Below, in pieces: positions 35,028-45,867 of a DNA stretch of 64,000 nucleotides. The stretch lies in contig OW203722.1 of NCBI GenBank assembly GCA_934045075.1, positions 651,001 to 715,000 of the forward strand, given 5' to 3'. The DNA is from Yponomeuta sedellus (Eukaryota > Arthropoda > Insecta > Lepidoptera > Yponomeutidae). Below the pieces are notes generated by a model. That model was not told where the DNA came from. It saw nothing but the letters and a program-made list of their open reading frames with translations, and made no database searches. Numbering within the stretch: position 1 is the first letter of the stretch; each line of letters starts with the position of its first letter. The translations under genes and the position numbers were made by a program.

Positions 35028-35500
35028 CGTCATCATCGGCCTACGGTTGACCACTGCTGGACAAAGGCCTCTCCCATTGCACGCCACTGAGGACGGTCCT
35101 CGGCTACTCTCATCCAGCTCTTGCCAGCCGCCCTGCGAAGATCATCGCTCCACCGAGTCTGAGGACGTCCTACACTACGTTTACCGATCCGCGGTCTCCA
35201 CTCAAGAACTCTTCTATCTTCTATCGGTGATTAGTTTTTCGGGTGATATGGCCGGCCCACTGCCACTTCAGCACGCTAATTCGGTGGGCTATGTCGGTGA
35301 CTTTGGTTCTCTGTCGGATGACTTCGTTTCGAATTCGATCTTTCAGATAAACCCCGAGCATAGCCCTTTCCATAGCACGCTGAGCGACTTTAAATTTTGT
35401 GGATCAGCCCCACCGTGAGTGTCCACATTTCGGCACCGTATATCATGACGGGTAGGAGGCACTGGTTGAAGACTTTCGTCTTTAGACTCTGTAATAGGCA
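35028..35500 (-). mobile_element. RTE-like LINE C-terminal remnant
   Basis: The minus strand reads MIYGAEMWTLT, then after a frameshift VLEWRPRIGKRSVGRPQTRW and GEAFVQQW. It ends in a GATGATGACGATG tail. 5'-truncated and frameshifted. Confidence 0.8.
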
Positions 35501-35514
35501 GATAATAACTTAAT

Positions 35515-35712
35515 GACATTTACATACAAGCACATACATTGCTTCTGGCCCCACACTAGGATACCCTGTGTCGTGGGAACCAGAAACAATGACATCACAA
35601 ACATGTAGACATCCAAGACCTGGGCTTTTTTTTGTTATCAGCCGGCATTCGAACCCGGGACCTCTTGCATGCAACACACTTAATAGATGCTCAGCGAGAT
35701 CGTCAGTATTTC
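35515..35712 (-). mobile_element. SINE-D copy
   Basis: Same layout as 9186-9384. The B-box is good (GGGTTCGAATGCC); the 5' part of the head is decayed. Confidence 0.75.
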
Positions 35713-35989
35713 TTTCGTAAGATCGTTAGACTGTACGAAATGAATAATCTAAAAAAGAACTATAACCAGCGGTAACAACTCAACCCTCCCCGCCATTATT
35801 TCAGCATTTACAACATAAGTCACATTAGCATCGTATAATAAAGCGCGTCGCTAAACACGGTGATAAACAAAACACTGTCAGAAACGCCACCTGCCGCTGC
35901 CACCGGAACACATGGCTGACATAAAAATGGAATTCTAACTATAAAAGAGAAACTTGTCTAGAAGGATGGCTTTGCAGCGCCTGGTATCG

Positions 35990-36295
35990 ATATCAACCCT
36001 TGTATATCCCCACTGCTGGGCACGGGTCTTTTCCTACGTCACAGGAAGATTAGGCCTCACTTCACCACGAGGGCCAAGTCCGAGTTGGTGGAGGATTGTA
36101 AGACAGTGGCGGGCCTTGCCAGAAGCTATCACGCCGCCGATAAGGCCTCTGGCTTAACGACTGCCATTAGATTAACGTGCCGGGCAGGTGCGAAGCATGG
36201 AAAAATGCCACTAGCGGTAGTCTTGAGAAGGACACCCATCGGACCCGAGGGCGCGCCTGCTCAGCTCACGTGATTGATCCCAATCACTCGGTTTG
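35990..36295 (-). mobile_element. SINE-5S, 3' part and most of head
   Basis: Minus-strand copy from tail (TATCAACCCTTGTATATCC) to CAATCACTCGGTTTGGAG. After that, SINE-C-like sequence follows in place of the 5' tip. Confidence 0.8.
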
Positions 36296-36415
36296 GAGCA
36301 GTCTTTCTTGTGGGCTAGGCCAACTAAGCGGTTAAAATAGTATAGGTACTAGGCTCTCTCTCTCTCTGAGATAAGGCTTGTGCTCTGCAGTGGGACGTTT
36401 ATAAGCTACGTGAAA
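36296..36415. mobile_element. SINE-C fragments next to SINE-5S
   Basis: CTTTCTTGTGGGCTAGGCC (SINE-C core) is followed by a CTCTCTCTCTCTGAG to GCAGTGGGACGTTTATA tail typical of another SINE-C variant. It is a patchwork of short pieces. Confidence 0.55.
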
Positions 36416-36469
36416 AAGGCATTTCTGATTAAAATATTAAAACTTTTTTGTGCAAGTTAGTATTTATTT

Positions 36470-36945
36470 TTAAAACCTATTTAGAGGCTAAAAATTCCAG
36501 CCATGCGGGGACTCGAACCCGCGACCTCTGGCTAACCGTTCCAGCGCTCTCCCAACTGAGCCAATGGGCGACTACCCGGCATCAGTGAAATTTCGAACCT
36601 CTTTACAATACTTTCTGTACTACGTACAGGCAGCGACATCTGGCTGAAGTAATTTGCTTCCCTTGCAGCCCCGAGTACCTACTCTGCAGTTAGGTTTTAC
36701 ATCGGAATGATATCGCTGTACCCACATGATTATATTATTTTCAATGCACTAACCCGTGTTAAGGACAATTTTAAAACCTATTTAGAGGCTAAAAATTCCA
36801 GCCATGCTGGAACTCGAACCCGCGACCTCTGGCTAACCGTTCCAGCGCTCTCCCAACTGAGCCAATGGGCGTCTACCCGGCATCAGTGAAATTTCTAACC
36901 TCTTTACAATACTCTCTGTATTACGTACAGGCAGCGACATCTGGC
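36470..36945 (-). mobile_element. SINE-T 1.6-unit multimer with 12-bp target duplication
   Basis: 476 bp of the AAATTCCA subfamily. The segment from 36470 recurs from about 36772, a period near 300 bp. TAGTATTTATTT flanks it at 36458-36469 and 36946-36957. It contains two complete tRNA-like heads in the same direction. Confidence 0.92.
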
Positions 36946-37329
36946 TAGTATTTATTTACATGCAATATTCATGAAAGCATAGCCGTAAAATTAAATAAAA
37001 GTTCTCCAACTTCAACTGTATTATGGCTCTGAGGGGCATTGGGGGTCCCATCAAAAGTTCTGCGTAAATGAATCGAATCGCCAGAAGATGGCAAGTGAAA
37101 ACTTAAATTGTGTTTCGATTGTATTAAGAAGTCACAAACTCACTTAGCTTTCTCCGTTGCAACTAATTTGATACGGAATTTGCACTATTAGTATTGAGAC
37201 TTACGAGCTGTTTAGTTGGACTTCTTCAAGATGGAGACATTGTTGTTATGATTCACACTTCTTTTTAAGCGCAGCTTATTTAGATATATTGATAACTCGT
37301 TTATTTAACGGCACAATACTGAAAAAACA

Positions 37330-37598
37330 ACATACATACATACATGCATGCATGCATGCATACATACATACATACATACATACATACATACATACATACA
37401 TACATACATACATACATACATACATACATACATACATACATACATACATACATACATACATACATACATACATACATACATACATACATACATACATACA
37501 TACATACATACATACATACATACATACATACATACATACATACATACATACATACATACATACATACATACATACATACATACATACATACATACATG
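37330..37598. repeat. (CATA)n microsatellite, about 268 bp
   Basis: Pure CATA except for a CATGCATGCATGCATG variant block near the left end (37343-37360). No LINE sequence flanks it. Confidence 0.98.
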
Positions 37599-37781
37599 AA
37601 AACGTAATTACATCGCATCACATCACACTAATATTCTATAGGCGAAAGTTTGTGAATGCGTATGTCTGGAGCGATTTAAATAAAATTTGGTATGGAGTTA
37701 GCTGAAACACTGGATTGAAACACAAGCTACGTAGCTGCGGGAAAATGTATTTATTTATTTATTTCTCAAGTTAACATAACT

Positions 37782-38148
37782 TATCGTTATCAACCCTTGT
37801 ATGTCTCCACTGCTGGGGCGCGGGTCTCTTCCTGCATCGCAGGAAGGTTAGGCCATACTCCACCACGGGGGCCGAGTCCGGGTTGCTGGAGGACTGTAAG
37901 ACAGTGGCGGGCCTTACTGTCAGAAGTTATCAAGCCGCCCATAAAGCCTCTGACATGGCTTAACGACTGCCATTATATGACAGCCGGCACCAACTTCTTA
38001 ACATGCCTTGCGAAGCACGGAAGCGCTCGGAAAAATGCCACTAGCGGTAGTCACGGGACGCTCACCCATCCCGTACCTGACCGCACCTGTTGTTGCTTAA
38101 CCAAGTGATTGATTACGATCACTCGGTTCGCCTAGGCCACGAGCGCTT
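37782..38148 (-). mobile_element. SINE-5S, near full length
   Basis: Minus-strand copy from TCGTTATCAACCC to GGCCACGAGCGC. ACATAACTTAT before it and ACAAAACTTAT after it may be an imperfect target duplication. Confidence 0.85.
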
Positions 38149-38481
38149 TACAAAACTTATTAACATAGGAAAATCAATAAACCGCGGGGCATAGCTAGTA
38201 CTCATAAATCTACAACAAATATTAAGAGAATACAAAAAGAAAAAAATAATAGAATATTTAACATTATTGACGTTGCCTTTATTGTAGATTACGCTAAGTT
38301 CAGATCTTAGCAAGTCTGTTAAATTCTGTTACAACGTGTCCAATGCATGTAACTTTAGGCTATTTTGCGTCTGCGCTTTCAATTCGCATGGGCTAGAATC
38401 GGCCTCCAGGTCAAAGTAATCTTCTTAGCGTGTCGATGACAAGTCATAGTGGTAGGATCCATAGTCAAAGGATTTGCAAAT

Positions 38482-38792
38482 CAGAGTGCTTAGTGCGAGT
38501 TTGACAGATCCAATCGAATAACTTTACTACCGCGTTAATCGAGCATTGAGTAGTGAGTATGAGTAAGTTAACCGTTCGAACTGGCAAAACGCTGTCACAG
38601 TACAACTCGCACTCGCGTTTATTCGTGTTTTGGCTGGTAAACGTGTTCACTTCTCAACGTAAACCATTACAACTCACACTCAGCAATTTTAATTTCCATA
38701 CTTGTCGCTGGGTGGCGCTTCCTCGATGCCATAGAAATATGAGTTTACGTTAACGCGATCGAGTAGTTAAAAAACTCGCACTAAGCACTCTG
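38482..38792. mobile_element. TIR element with 21-bp perfect inverted ends
   Basis: CAGAGTGCTTAGTGCGAGTT starts the left end, and 21 bp repeats exactly inverted at 38772-38792. No target duplication is evident, so the superfamily is open; the CAG start would fit hAT but the 8-bp duplication is missing. Confidence 0.7.
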
Positions 38793-39294
38793 TGTTATGG
38801 ACTCGCTGATTCTTGCCCATAGTGCAACAATCGTACGAGGTTAGTGAGTACGTCGTTTGGAGAGACTTTATTCGGAAAGAAACACGTCGCAAGCCACTTA
38901 TTTTGTAGTCTTAGGTTGATGATGAAGATACGGAGGTAACTAAAACTACTTTCACTGTAGTGAAATGATTGAGTCATTGCCGACAGTTAGCCTAATATTT
39001 GTACGGCCGCACCTTCTGTTGGTACTCTGACATTGCCGACGCGCGTAAATCACAGCTCGGTTGATATAAAGGCCAAAATGGTTGATCTACGAGCGAAGGT
39101 AATGAAATACGGCCCCGTTATAGCGCTGTTGTACAGCCGACGGCAACACCTCACGCCGTTCGCTTGTATTACTCGTGAAATACAGGTAAACAAAGAAAAA
39201 TTGTGTCTTTCCAATTTTAAGACCGGTCTTAAAGTCCTTCGTTGTTGATTCTAGGTTCTAAAAAAGTTGTGTCGTAAGATTTGTCATGTTTGTA

Positions 39295-39545
39295 GTCGTC
39301 GTCAGGCTATACTAGTCTACTGCTGGACATAGCCCTCCCCTAAAGAGCGCCACGTTGTGCTATCATTGGGGGTAGTGCCCATAATCCCTACGCTGGGCAT
39401 GCGGGTTGGGATCGCAGTTTGGTGGAATTGTACTGCAGGGGCGCTGCTGCCCACCCCCCGGTTTGTGTCCCTTAGTCGCCTTTTATGACACCCGCGGGAA
39501 GAATTGGGTTGGTGCTATTCTCTAGGCCGACACCACACAGCAATG
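39295..39545 (-). mobile_element. Non-autonomous element with RTE 3' end
   Basis: Second copy of the 20515 element: same body, same RTE-like 3' end, tail GACGACGAC. The two copies differ by scattered substitutions and small gaps. Confidence 0.75.
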
Positions 39546-39830
39546 TTCTCATGTTCACTTTTACATAAAACGTATTTACTAAACACGTTTAAATTACAAT
39601 TACACATTTAACTCAGCCGGGCAAATTTATTGCGTCAGCTTTGACCGTACGGTCACAGCACCCCGAAACGCCTTAAATAAATTATTTCATATTTAGTCTT
39701 TTAATATGAAGTACTTTCAACATGAAGTACTCGTACTTTCTTTTAAATAAATTTGGCCGATCTTTGCATGAGGGCGGTAGGAAAACCATATAATGTTTTT
39801 ATTTCGTGTTTTGATAAGTTTTGATAAAAC

Positions 39831-40205
39831 ATCTAAATAGGTTTTTAAATTTGTTCCTTAGCACGGGTTAGTGCATTAAAAATAAAAATAGTATAATCAT
39901 GTGGGTACAATGATATCGTTCCGATGTTAAACCTAACTGCAAATTAGGTAGTCGGGGCTGTAAGTAATGCAATTTCCTTAAGTCAGATGTCGCTGCCTGT
40001 ACGTAATACAGATAATAGTGTAAAGAGGTTCGAAATTTCACTGATGCCGGTGAGTCGCCCATTGGCTCAATTGGTAGAGCGCTGGCACGGATAGCCAGAG
40101 GTTGCGGGTTCGAATCCCGGCATGGGTGAAATTTTTAGCCTCTAAATAGGTTTTTAAATTTGTTCCTTAGCACGGGTTAGTGCATTAAAAATAAAAATAG
40201 TATAA
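39831..40205 (+). mobile_element. SINE-T partial dimer with 9-bp target duplication
   Basis: 375 bp. The first 66 bp (TCTAAATAGGTTTTT to AATAGTATAA) is repeated at the right end, with a period of 309 bp. TGATAAAAC flanks it at 39822-39830 and 40206-40214. The right flank is the first unit of a 69-bp minisatellite. Confidence 0.92.
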
Positions 40206-40206
40206 T

Positions 40207-40482
40207 GATAAAACTAGCGCCACGAAAGAAATAAAAATTATAACTTGTTTTAAAAGAGGTGTTTTAAATGAACATGATAAAACTAGCGCCACGAAATAAA
40301 TAAAAAAATTAACTTGTTTTATAAGACGTGTTTTAAATGAACATGATAAAACTAGCGCCACGAAAGAAATAAAAATTATAACTTGTTTTATAAGACGTGT
40401 TTTAAATGAACATGATAAAACTAGCGCCACGAAAGAAATAAAAATTATAACTTGATTTATAAGACGCGTTTTAAATGAACAT
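40207..40482. repeat. 69-bp minisatellite, 4 copies
   Basis: Units start at 40207, 40276, 40345 and 40414 with GATAAAACTAGCGCCACG. Each resembles the subterminal part of the TTAA-flanked element at 5945 (ACTAGCGCCAC...TTCATAACTGG). It lies between a SINE-T insertion and further pieces of that element family (to about 40700). Confidence 0.85.
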
Positions 40483-40703
40483 CATAAATTTTAAAAACTA
40501 AGTATCATCAATTTTTAGAACCAAGGGCATTCATTTAATTTCGCTATAACGGCTGTTTTGGCAAAACTGGTTCAAAGTCCTAGATTCTTGAACCTAGGTT
40601 CTTGTTAAAGGTTTTTAAAGAGGTTTTTTATTTATTACAATTTATGATGCAAAAACGTCTTTCCATTAGTGGCGCTAATTAGCACCACGAAGTGCTTAAA
40701 GCA
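40483..40703. mobile_element. End fragment of the TTAA-flanked element family
   Basis: The right end (TTAGTGGCGCTAATTAGCAC, then TTAA) matches the end of the 5945 element. The interior (AAGTCCTAGATTCTTGAACC) also occurs inverted at 30640-30690. Confidence 0.55.
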
Positions 40704-40983
40704 TTTGTGTAAGAATTACAGCCAGTCGTCGCTCTTACCGCGGTTAATATTCTTCATCACGTAATTGTAAAAAAGTCCCGCTGCATGCATATCTTGAGAT
40801 GACGCATGGCGGTGGCACAACATATGCAAATGCGAAATGAGATTTGCCGCATCGCAATATTTTTTCATAAGAAACGGGACGAGTGCTGTTTGCTCGAAAT
40901 GCACCTCCATTTTAATAGAATATTATATAAATACGTACATAAAATATTTTCTTATATAACTGATAACCGAAGGGGGGGGGGGG

Positions 40984-41115
40984 TCACTTGAGTTAAGCAA
41001 CAACAGACGGTGCAGGATGACTGACCGGCCCGTGTTACTTCTGACAGTAAGGCCCGCCACTGCCTTACAATCTTCACCAACCCGGACTTTGCCCCCGCGG
41101 TGCAGTATAGCTTAT
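40984..41115 (+). mobile_element. SINE-5S, internally deleted
   Basis: Starts at TCACTTGAGTTAAGCAACAA just after a 12-base G run. It jumps from the C-box to the GTAAGGCCCGCCACTGCC tail segment. Confidence 0.75.
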
Positions 41116-41659
41116 GGTTCATACCAAGAGGGGGTGTAAGAAACCTTAGTACAGTATGTGGTTTGGTTTCTAACGAAACAAAATATCACGTTTACTTAAT
41201 ATCCAAGTCAAGTTACAGTTGTAAATTAGCATAACTTTACACGAACCTATACAGATATTTGTTGCTCAATAAATATCTTTATCAGTATTTTTAACATTCC
41301 ATGAAAACAGCTCATTGTTCTCAAACAATTATACAAAGTGTTATACTCGCTTTCCTTAATGCAACTAAATAAAACAATTACAAACGAAGAGCGTATAATT
41401 TAGTTTACTTACGTTGGAGAAAATGCCATTGTTGAGGTACAGTAAGTTTTGATCAAATTTAACTTCAAAATTAGGTTGAATTCGAGACTCGTTGTCCAAG
41501 GAACATATTCAAAGGAGACCGTTGGAGACGAGGGATTTCTTGAGCAAAAACCCGACCTCTGGAATCTCACGGTGCAAAGCTAGCGGAGCTAAACCCCGAC
41601 GTAGTAAAAAGAAAAAAGTATCTGCACTGACCTCACGAAGAAGTCAGTGGAGGAAAAAA

Positions 41660-41765
41660 CAAGACACTGCAGCGTTCGAGTGGTCCCTTCACCCATCTAG
41701 TGTGAGTCAAGCTGCCACTAGATGCTGTAGAAATAATCTCATTACGTAGATGCAAAGGCCCATGC
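41660..41765 (+). mobile_element. SINE-C 3' fragment
   Basis: Only the last 100 bp or so of the family (GGTCCCTTCACCCATCTAGT to TAGATGCAAAGGCCC). Confidence 0.75.
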
Positions 41766-42880
41766 ACGATGAAGTTATAAACCATTGCGTTATTCATGTT
41801 GTTTAAAAATAAAAGCTTGCATGGATGGATCATCTTGGGTTAGCTGGAAAAAAAATACTCTCAAACTAATTAAATGCCTTTAATCAAATTTGTTTTTAGT
41901 GCAATAAAGAATTTTCATTCATTCATGATTGTTGCTCAATTACGCCAGAAAAACAACAAAAACACATCCAAATCCGTTCAGCTGTGAGCTTAGTTTTTTT
42001 TAACACAGAGATAGATTGTGGCCTGGAATAGCACATAAAGTACTTATATCCCGGAAAAATACAACTCAAAATTTACACGCGAATGAAGTCGGATATTATA
42101 AGATTATTTAGAAAAAATAATAACAATTTCGTGGGTACAGTAAGATTTTAGTTTGTTTTATTGAAAATTTATTACAGTTTTTAGCGAAGCGGGGTGGTGT
42201 AAGGACAAGAAGTTGTTACCTTACTGGAATCTTTTTGCACGGACTCGAATCGTTTTCACATTCGAATGCACCTCGCCTCTCGAATATTGGCGCACAAATA
42301 AACCCGCGAGCTTATTCTGATTTCAGGAGGAAAGAATAGGAAACCTTCCTTGTGTTACGATAACGAACCTCTTTACTGGCGTGTTACTTCATGGCAGGCT
42401 CCTTGTGAAATTGGAATACCAGGAGCACATAGAAAATTCTACGGAAACAATGTAACACGATGTTCTCGAGATATCAAAGAGCAAATGTGATAAAGAGCTA
42501 AGAAAAAATGTATTACGTAATTCCGTAATGTCCGTAATTGACATTTGTTTGGTCTTTATTTATTATTGCACAGATTTTGTTATGTCCACAGCACAAAATC
42601 TATCTAGTGATTGGCTTTGAAATAGTGTTTTAAATTAATTAATTTAACATATTATTTTAAACTTTCGCGACTTGTACACATATAATATTTTTGGGGCTTA
42701 ATCACGAAGTAATTTATTGCTATTTTACCTCGACGTTTCGACGACGTTACAGTCATCGTGATCACAAGAAGACTGATTAATTTATAAACATATTTAGGTT
42801 TGTTTTGTTAGTATTTAGATATAGCTTATAATTAGAATACATCATTGTTTACGTTGAAATAAATATAAACTGATATAAAA
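41766..42880. other. No gene identified
   Basis: Contains a CGACGTTTCGACGACGTTAC segment near 42730. A related ACGTTTCGG segment lies near 61500, so this is a dispersed repeat of unknown class. Confidence 0.5.
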
Positions 42881-42881
42881 A

Positions 42882-43165
42882 TATTGTAAAGAGGTTCGAA
42901 ATTCCACTTATGCCGGTGAGCCGCCCATTAGCTTAGTTGGACGAGCGCTGGCAAGGATAGCCTGATGTCGCGGGCTCGAATCCCGGCATGGGTGGAATTT
43001 TTAGCCTCTAAATGGGATTTTAATATTTCTATTGATTTAGTTACTTATGTATGGTTTCAGTTTATATTAAATTTCAACTTAGTATTCCTTACTTAACTAT
43101 TGGTGAGCAATGCCTGAAGTAGCGGGATACACTGTTAGAAGACAATGCAAATATCTATGTAACTT
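42882..43165 (+). mobile_element. SINE-T copy with an extra 3' segment
   Basis: A tRNA-like head (42882-43020) is followed by about 145 bp (TATTTCTATTGATTTAG to GTTAGAAGACAA). The same extra segment follows the SINE-T copy near 44060, and nowhere else in the window that I saw. Confidence 0.75.
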
Positions 43166-43671
43166 CTATGTAACATGTAACGTTTATTCATTCGGGCTAG
43201 TTTCAATAAAAATATTTCGGAATTAACTTAATCAATTTTTTTTATACTATGTTAATGTTGGAATGTATAGTGTACCTTAAACAAAAATAAAAAGTTCATG
43301 CCTAAAAAGTATATTATAGACAGTAAAAATAATACTTATTGATTTGTATTATTTTACCAATGTGACCTTTATAGTGTGTGTTTTTTGGTACTGCTAATAA
43401 ACTTGTAATCAAAGTATCTGAAGCTAAAGCTTTCTTTCCCTTCAACTGCTAGAAAATACTTATTAAGTCTTCTGCATTGTACAGTTTTTTTAAGTATTTA
43501 ATAAATAAACTTTTCATTTATTCAAATGTGTTTATTCTTTTACGAGACATTACCACGTTAATAAACACATTTGAAGTACCCTTCATAATTCCTCTTCCTA
43601 TGTATAATTTAATTAAAGTTCTTGTATGTATTTAATGAATGTTTTTCTATTGATTATAATTATATTCTTTT

Positions 43672-44192
43672 CGTTGCACTAACCCATACTGAGTACAATT
43701 TTAAAAAACCTATTTAGATCCGAGGGGCTAAAAATTCCGCCCACGCCGGGACCCGAAACCGCGACATGATTTCATGTAGGTACAGAGATATCATTCCAAT
43801 GTCAAACCTTAGTAAAAACCGATGTAAAAACTGAGTTTACCTGAGTAAAACCAAAGTAGGTGCTTGGGGCTGCAAGTGATGCAAATTACTTCACCCAGAT
43901 GTCACTGCCTGTAAATAATACAGAGAATGTTGTAAAGAGGTTTGAAATTTGGCTGATGCCGGCACTTGCCCATTAGCTCAGTTGGGAAAGCTCAGGTACG
44001 GTTAGCCAGAGATCGCGGGTTGGAGTCCGGAATAGGTGGAATTTTTAGCCTCTAAATAGGTTTTTAATATTTCTATTGATTTAGTTACTTGTATGGTTTT
44101 AGTTTATATTACATTTCAACTTATTATTACTTAACCTTACTTAACCATCGGTAAGCAATGCCTGAAGTAGCGGGATGCACTGTTAGAAGACA
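43672..44192. mobile_element. SINE-T, inverted copy with extra 3' segment
   Basis: A minus-strand piece (43672-43768) is joined to a plus-strand copy (43770-44062). It continues into the 130-145 bp segment shared with 43021-43165. The tRNA-like head is degenerate here (GGTTGGAGTCCGGAATAGG), so this copy is old. Confidence 0.75.
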
Positions 44193-44572
44193 AATGCGCA
44201 TATCATCGATCTAAAACGCATAAAACGCCCGCAGCAATGAATAACAATTGATCAAGCGTATAGACACTTTCAGGGACATTTACAATGCGTATTGACTCTC
44301 TCCGGGTGGCGGTAAAAAAGTTTTATGGCAGAGAGTTTGGTCGGAGGCCGATACGGGCCGATCGCGTTTCAGAAGGCTATACACAGGCCGCCTGTCGCGC
44401 CCACCCGATACGGACTGTATCGGGTCTCATTTCGTATGAATTGTTGCTGTTGTAAATAAAAAATGTTTCGGCGGAGAGGGAATTCGTAGAGGTAAAGCGG
44501 ATTTTAGGGACGCATTTGGCAATGCCTAGGTTCGCGTGAAGTTAAGACGGTTGTTTCGTGTCCCACGTAATA

Positions 44573-45182
44573 GGTCTTCGCACATTATAACAACTCCACG
44601 CCAACGCGGCAGTAACTCTACTCACACTCTCGATGAGTAGTCAACTAGTTGATCCACTCCATGGTCACTAGTGGGCAATGCGTTGTCAACGAGTGGACAA
44701 CGCGGTGTCAACGAGTGGGTAATGCGTATTGAATTTTGTCCAAAGAAGTCGTGTTGCTTATGAAATGTCGAACTTTACATTCAGTGAACTGGCAATTATA
44801 GCTATTATACTCGATAATGAAAATGAACGAAACAGCAGGAAAAAAAGATATTGGGTACATGATATGTTGCGACAAAGGAAATCAGAAGGTGAATATTGTA
44901 ATGGCGGACGGGGGGGGCTGGCAAATGGTTGCCCGTCACGCGTCAGTCGCAAACGCATAGTCGTTGCGTGGACAACGTGTGGTCGTTGCGTGGACAACGT
45001 GTGGTCATTGCGTGACAAACGTGTCGGGGTTGACCTTTAGTGTACGATGCGTAGGCCACTCGTCGTACACTACTTTAATATCATTTTTTAAAATTAAACC
45101 GTGAACATATGACACAGGGCTTAAATTTCAATATTTGGCATAGAGTCGAGTCGCCGTTGAGTTGTTTTAATGTGCGAAGACC
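44573..45182 (+). mobile_element. Deleted PIF/Harbinger-like transposon
   Basis: Inverted ends begin GGTCTTCGCACATTA; 25 of the first 27 bp match. TAATA lies on both sides (44568-44572 and 45183-45187), which includes the TAA expected of this superfamily. It contains an N-terminal transposase fragment (44765-45040). The interior also has short repeats built on GTGGACAACG/GTCAACGAGTG. Confidence 0.75.
44765..45040 (+). pseudogene. N-terminal fragment of HARBI1-like transposase
   Basis: From the ATG at 44765 the frame reads MSNFTFSELAIIAIILDNEN, then RKKRYWVHDMLRQRKSEGEY. The [RK]RxWVH-R[RK] pattern is, from memory, the N-terminal region of HARBI1-type nucleases of PIF/Harbinger elements. After EGEY the family pattern stops abruptly and the frame runs through GC-rich repeat (GGRGGLANGC...) to a stop at 45040. 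The DDE nuclease domain is absent, so this is an internally deleted copy that could move only with help. About 54 residues are homologous. A frame start 12 codons upstream (44729) is open but adds nothing recognisable. Confidence 0.65.
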
Positions 45183-45515
45183 TAATAACTGTGATTTGTT
45201 GACTGTTCTATTAAGTTGCTTCCGAAATTAACTATGATTTTTATTTTCTAAATAAACATCTTAAAGTTTGGTTAAAAAAAGTTTAGTAACAATAAATAAA
45301 TTAACCCAGGGGAACGGATATCAAGTATTCGAAGTCTCAATTCGGATATTTGTCTATCTGTACGTCAAGTTTCATATATGAAACTTGACTTGGAGTTATA
45401 ACTCCGTTAAGCCATTATTGCATGATTAATTAACAAACATCTTCGCAAATTTTCACATTTATAATATTAGTAGGATTTACATTGAAATAAATAATATTAA
45501 ACTATAGTAATTTTT

Positions 45516-45867
45516 AAAAAACCTATTTAGAGGCTAAAAATTCCACCCATGCCGGGATTCGAACGCGCAACCTCTGGCTATCCGTGCCAGCGCTCTTCCA
45601 ATTGAGCTAATGGGCGACTCACCTGCATCAGTGAAATTTCGAACCTCTTTACACTATTCTCTGTATTACGTACAGGCAGCGACATCTGGCTTAAGTAAAT
45701 TGCATCACTTACAGCCCCGACTACCTACTTTGCAGTTAGGTTTTTACATCGGAATGATATCACTGTACCCACATGATTATACTTTTTTTTCTTAATGCAA
45801 ACTCTAAATAGGTTTTTTAAAACTGTCCTTAGCACGGGTTAGTGCATTAAAAATAAAAATAGAATAA
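45516..45867. mobile_element. SINE-T, inverted copy with 13-bp target duplication
   Basis: Minus-strand body and head (45516 to about 45800) joined to the plus-strand 3' end (45802-45867). TATAGTAATTTTT flanks it at 45503-45515 and 45868-45880. Both alternative ends of the family are present, one per flank. Confidence 0.92.

Noticed and set aside
35047..35418. 123-codon plus-strand frame
   Set aside because: Antisense shadow of the RTE-like remnant; the same holds for plus-strand 55438-55785 and minus-strand 54332-54673.
36470..36945. CRISPR-like array of direct repeats
   Set aside because: The repeated unit is about 300 bp, contains pol III boxes and is a SINE multimer; the genome is eukaryotic.
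39831..40205. Miniature LTR element (65-bp terminal direct repeats)
   Set aside because: The terminal repeats lack TG...CA ends and differ in extent and register between copies, as expected of partial tandem dimers.
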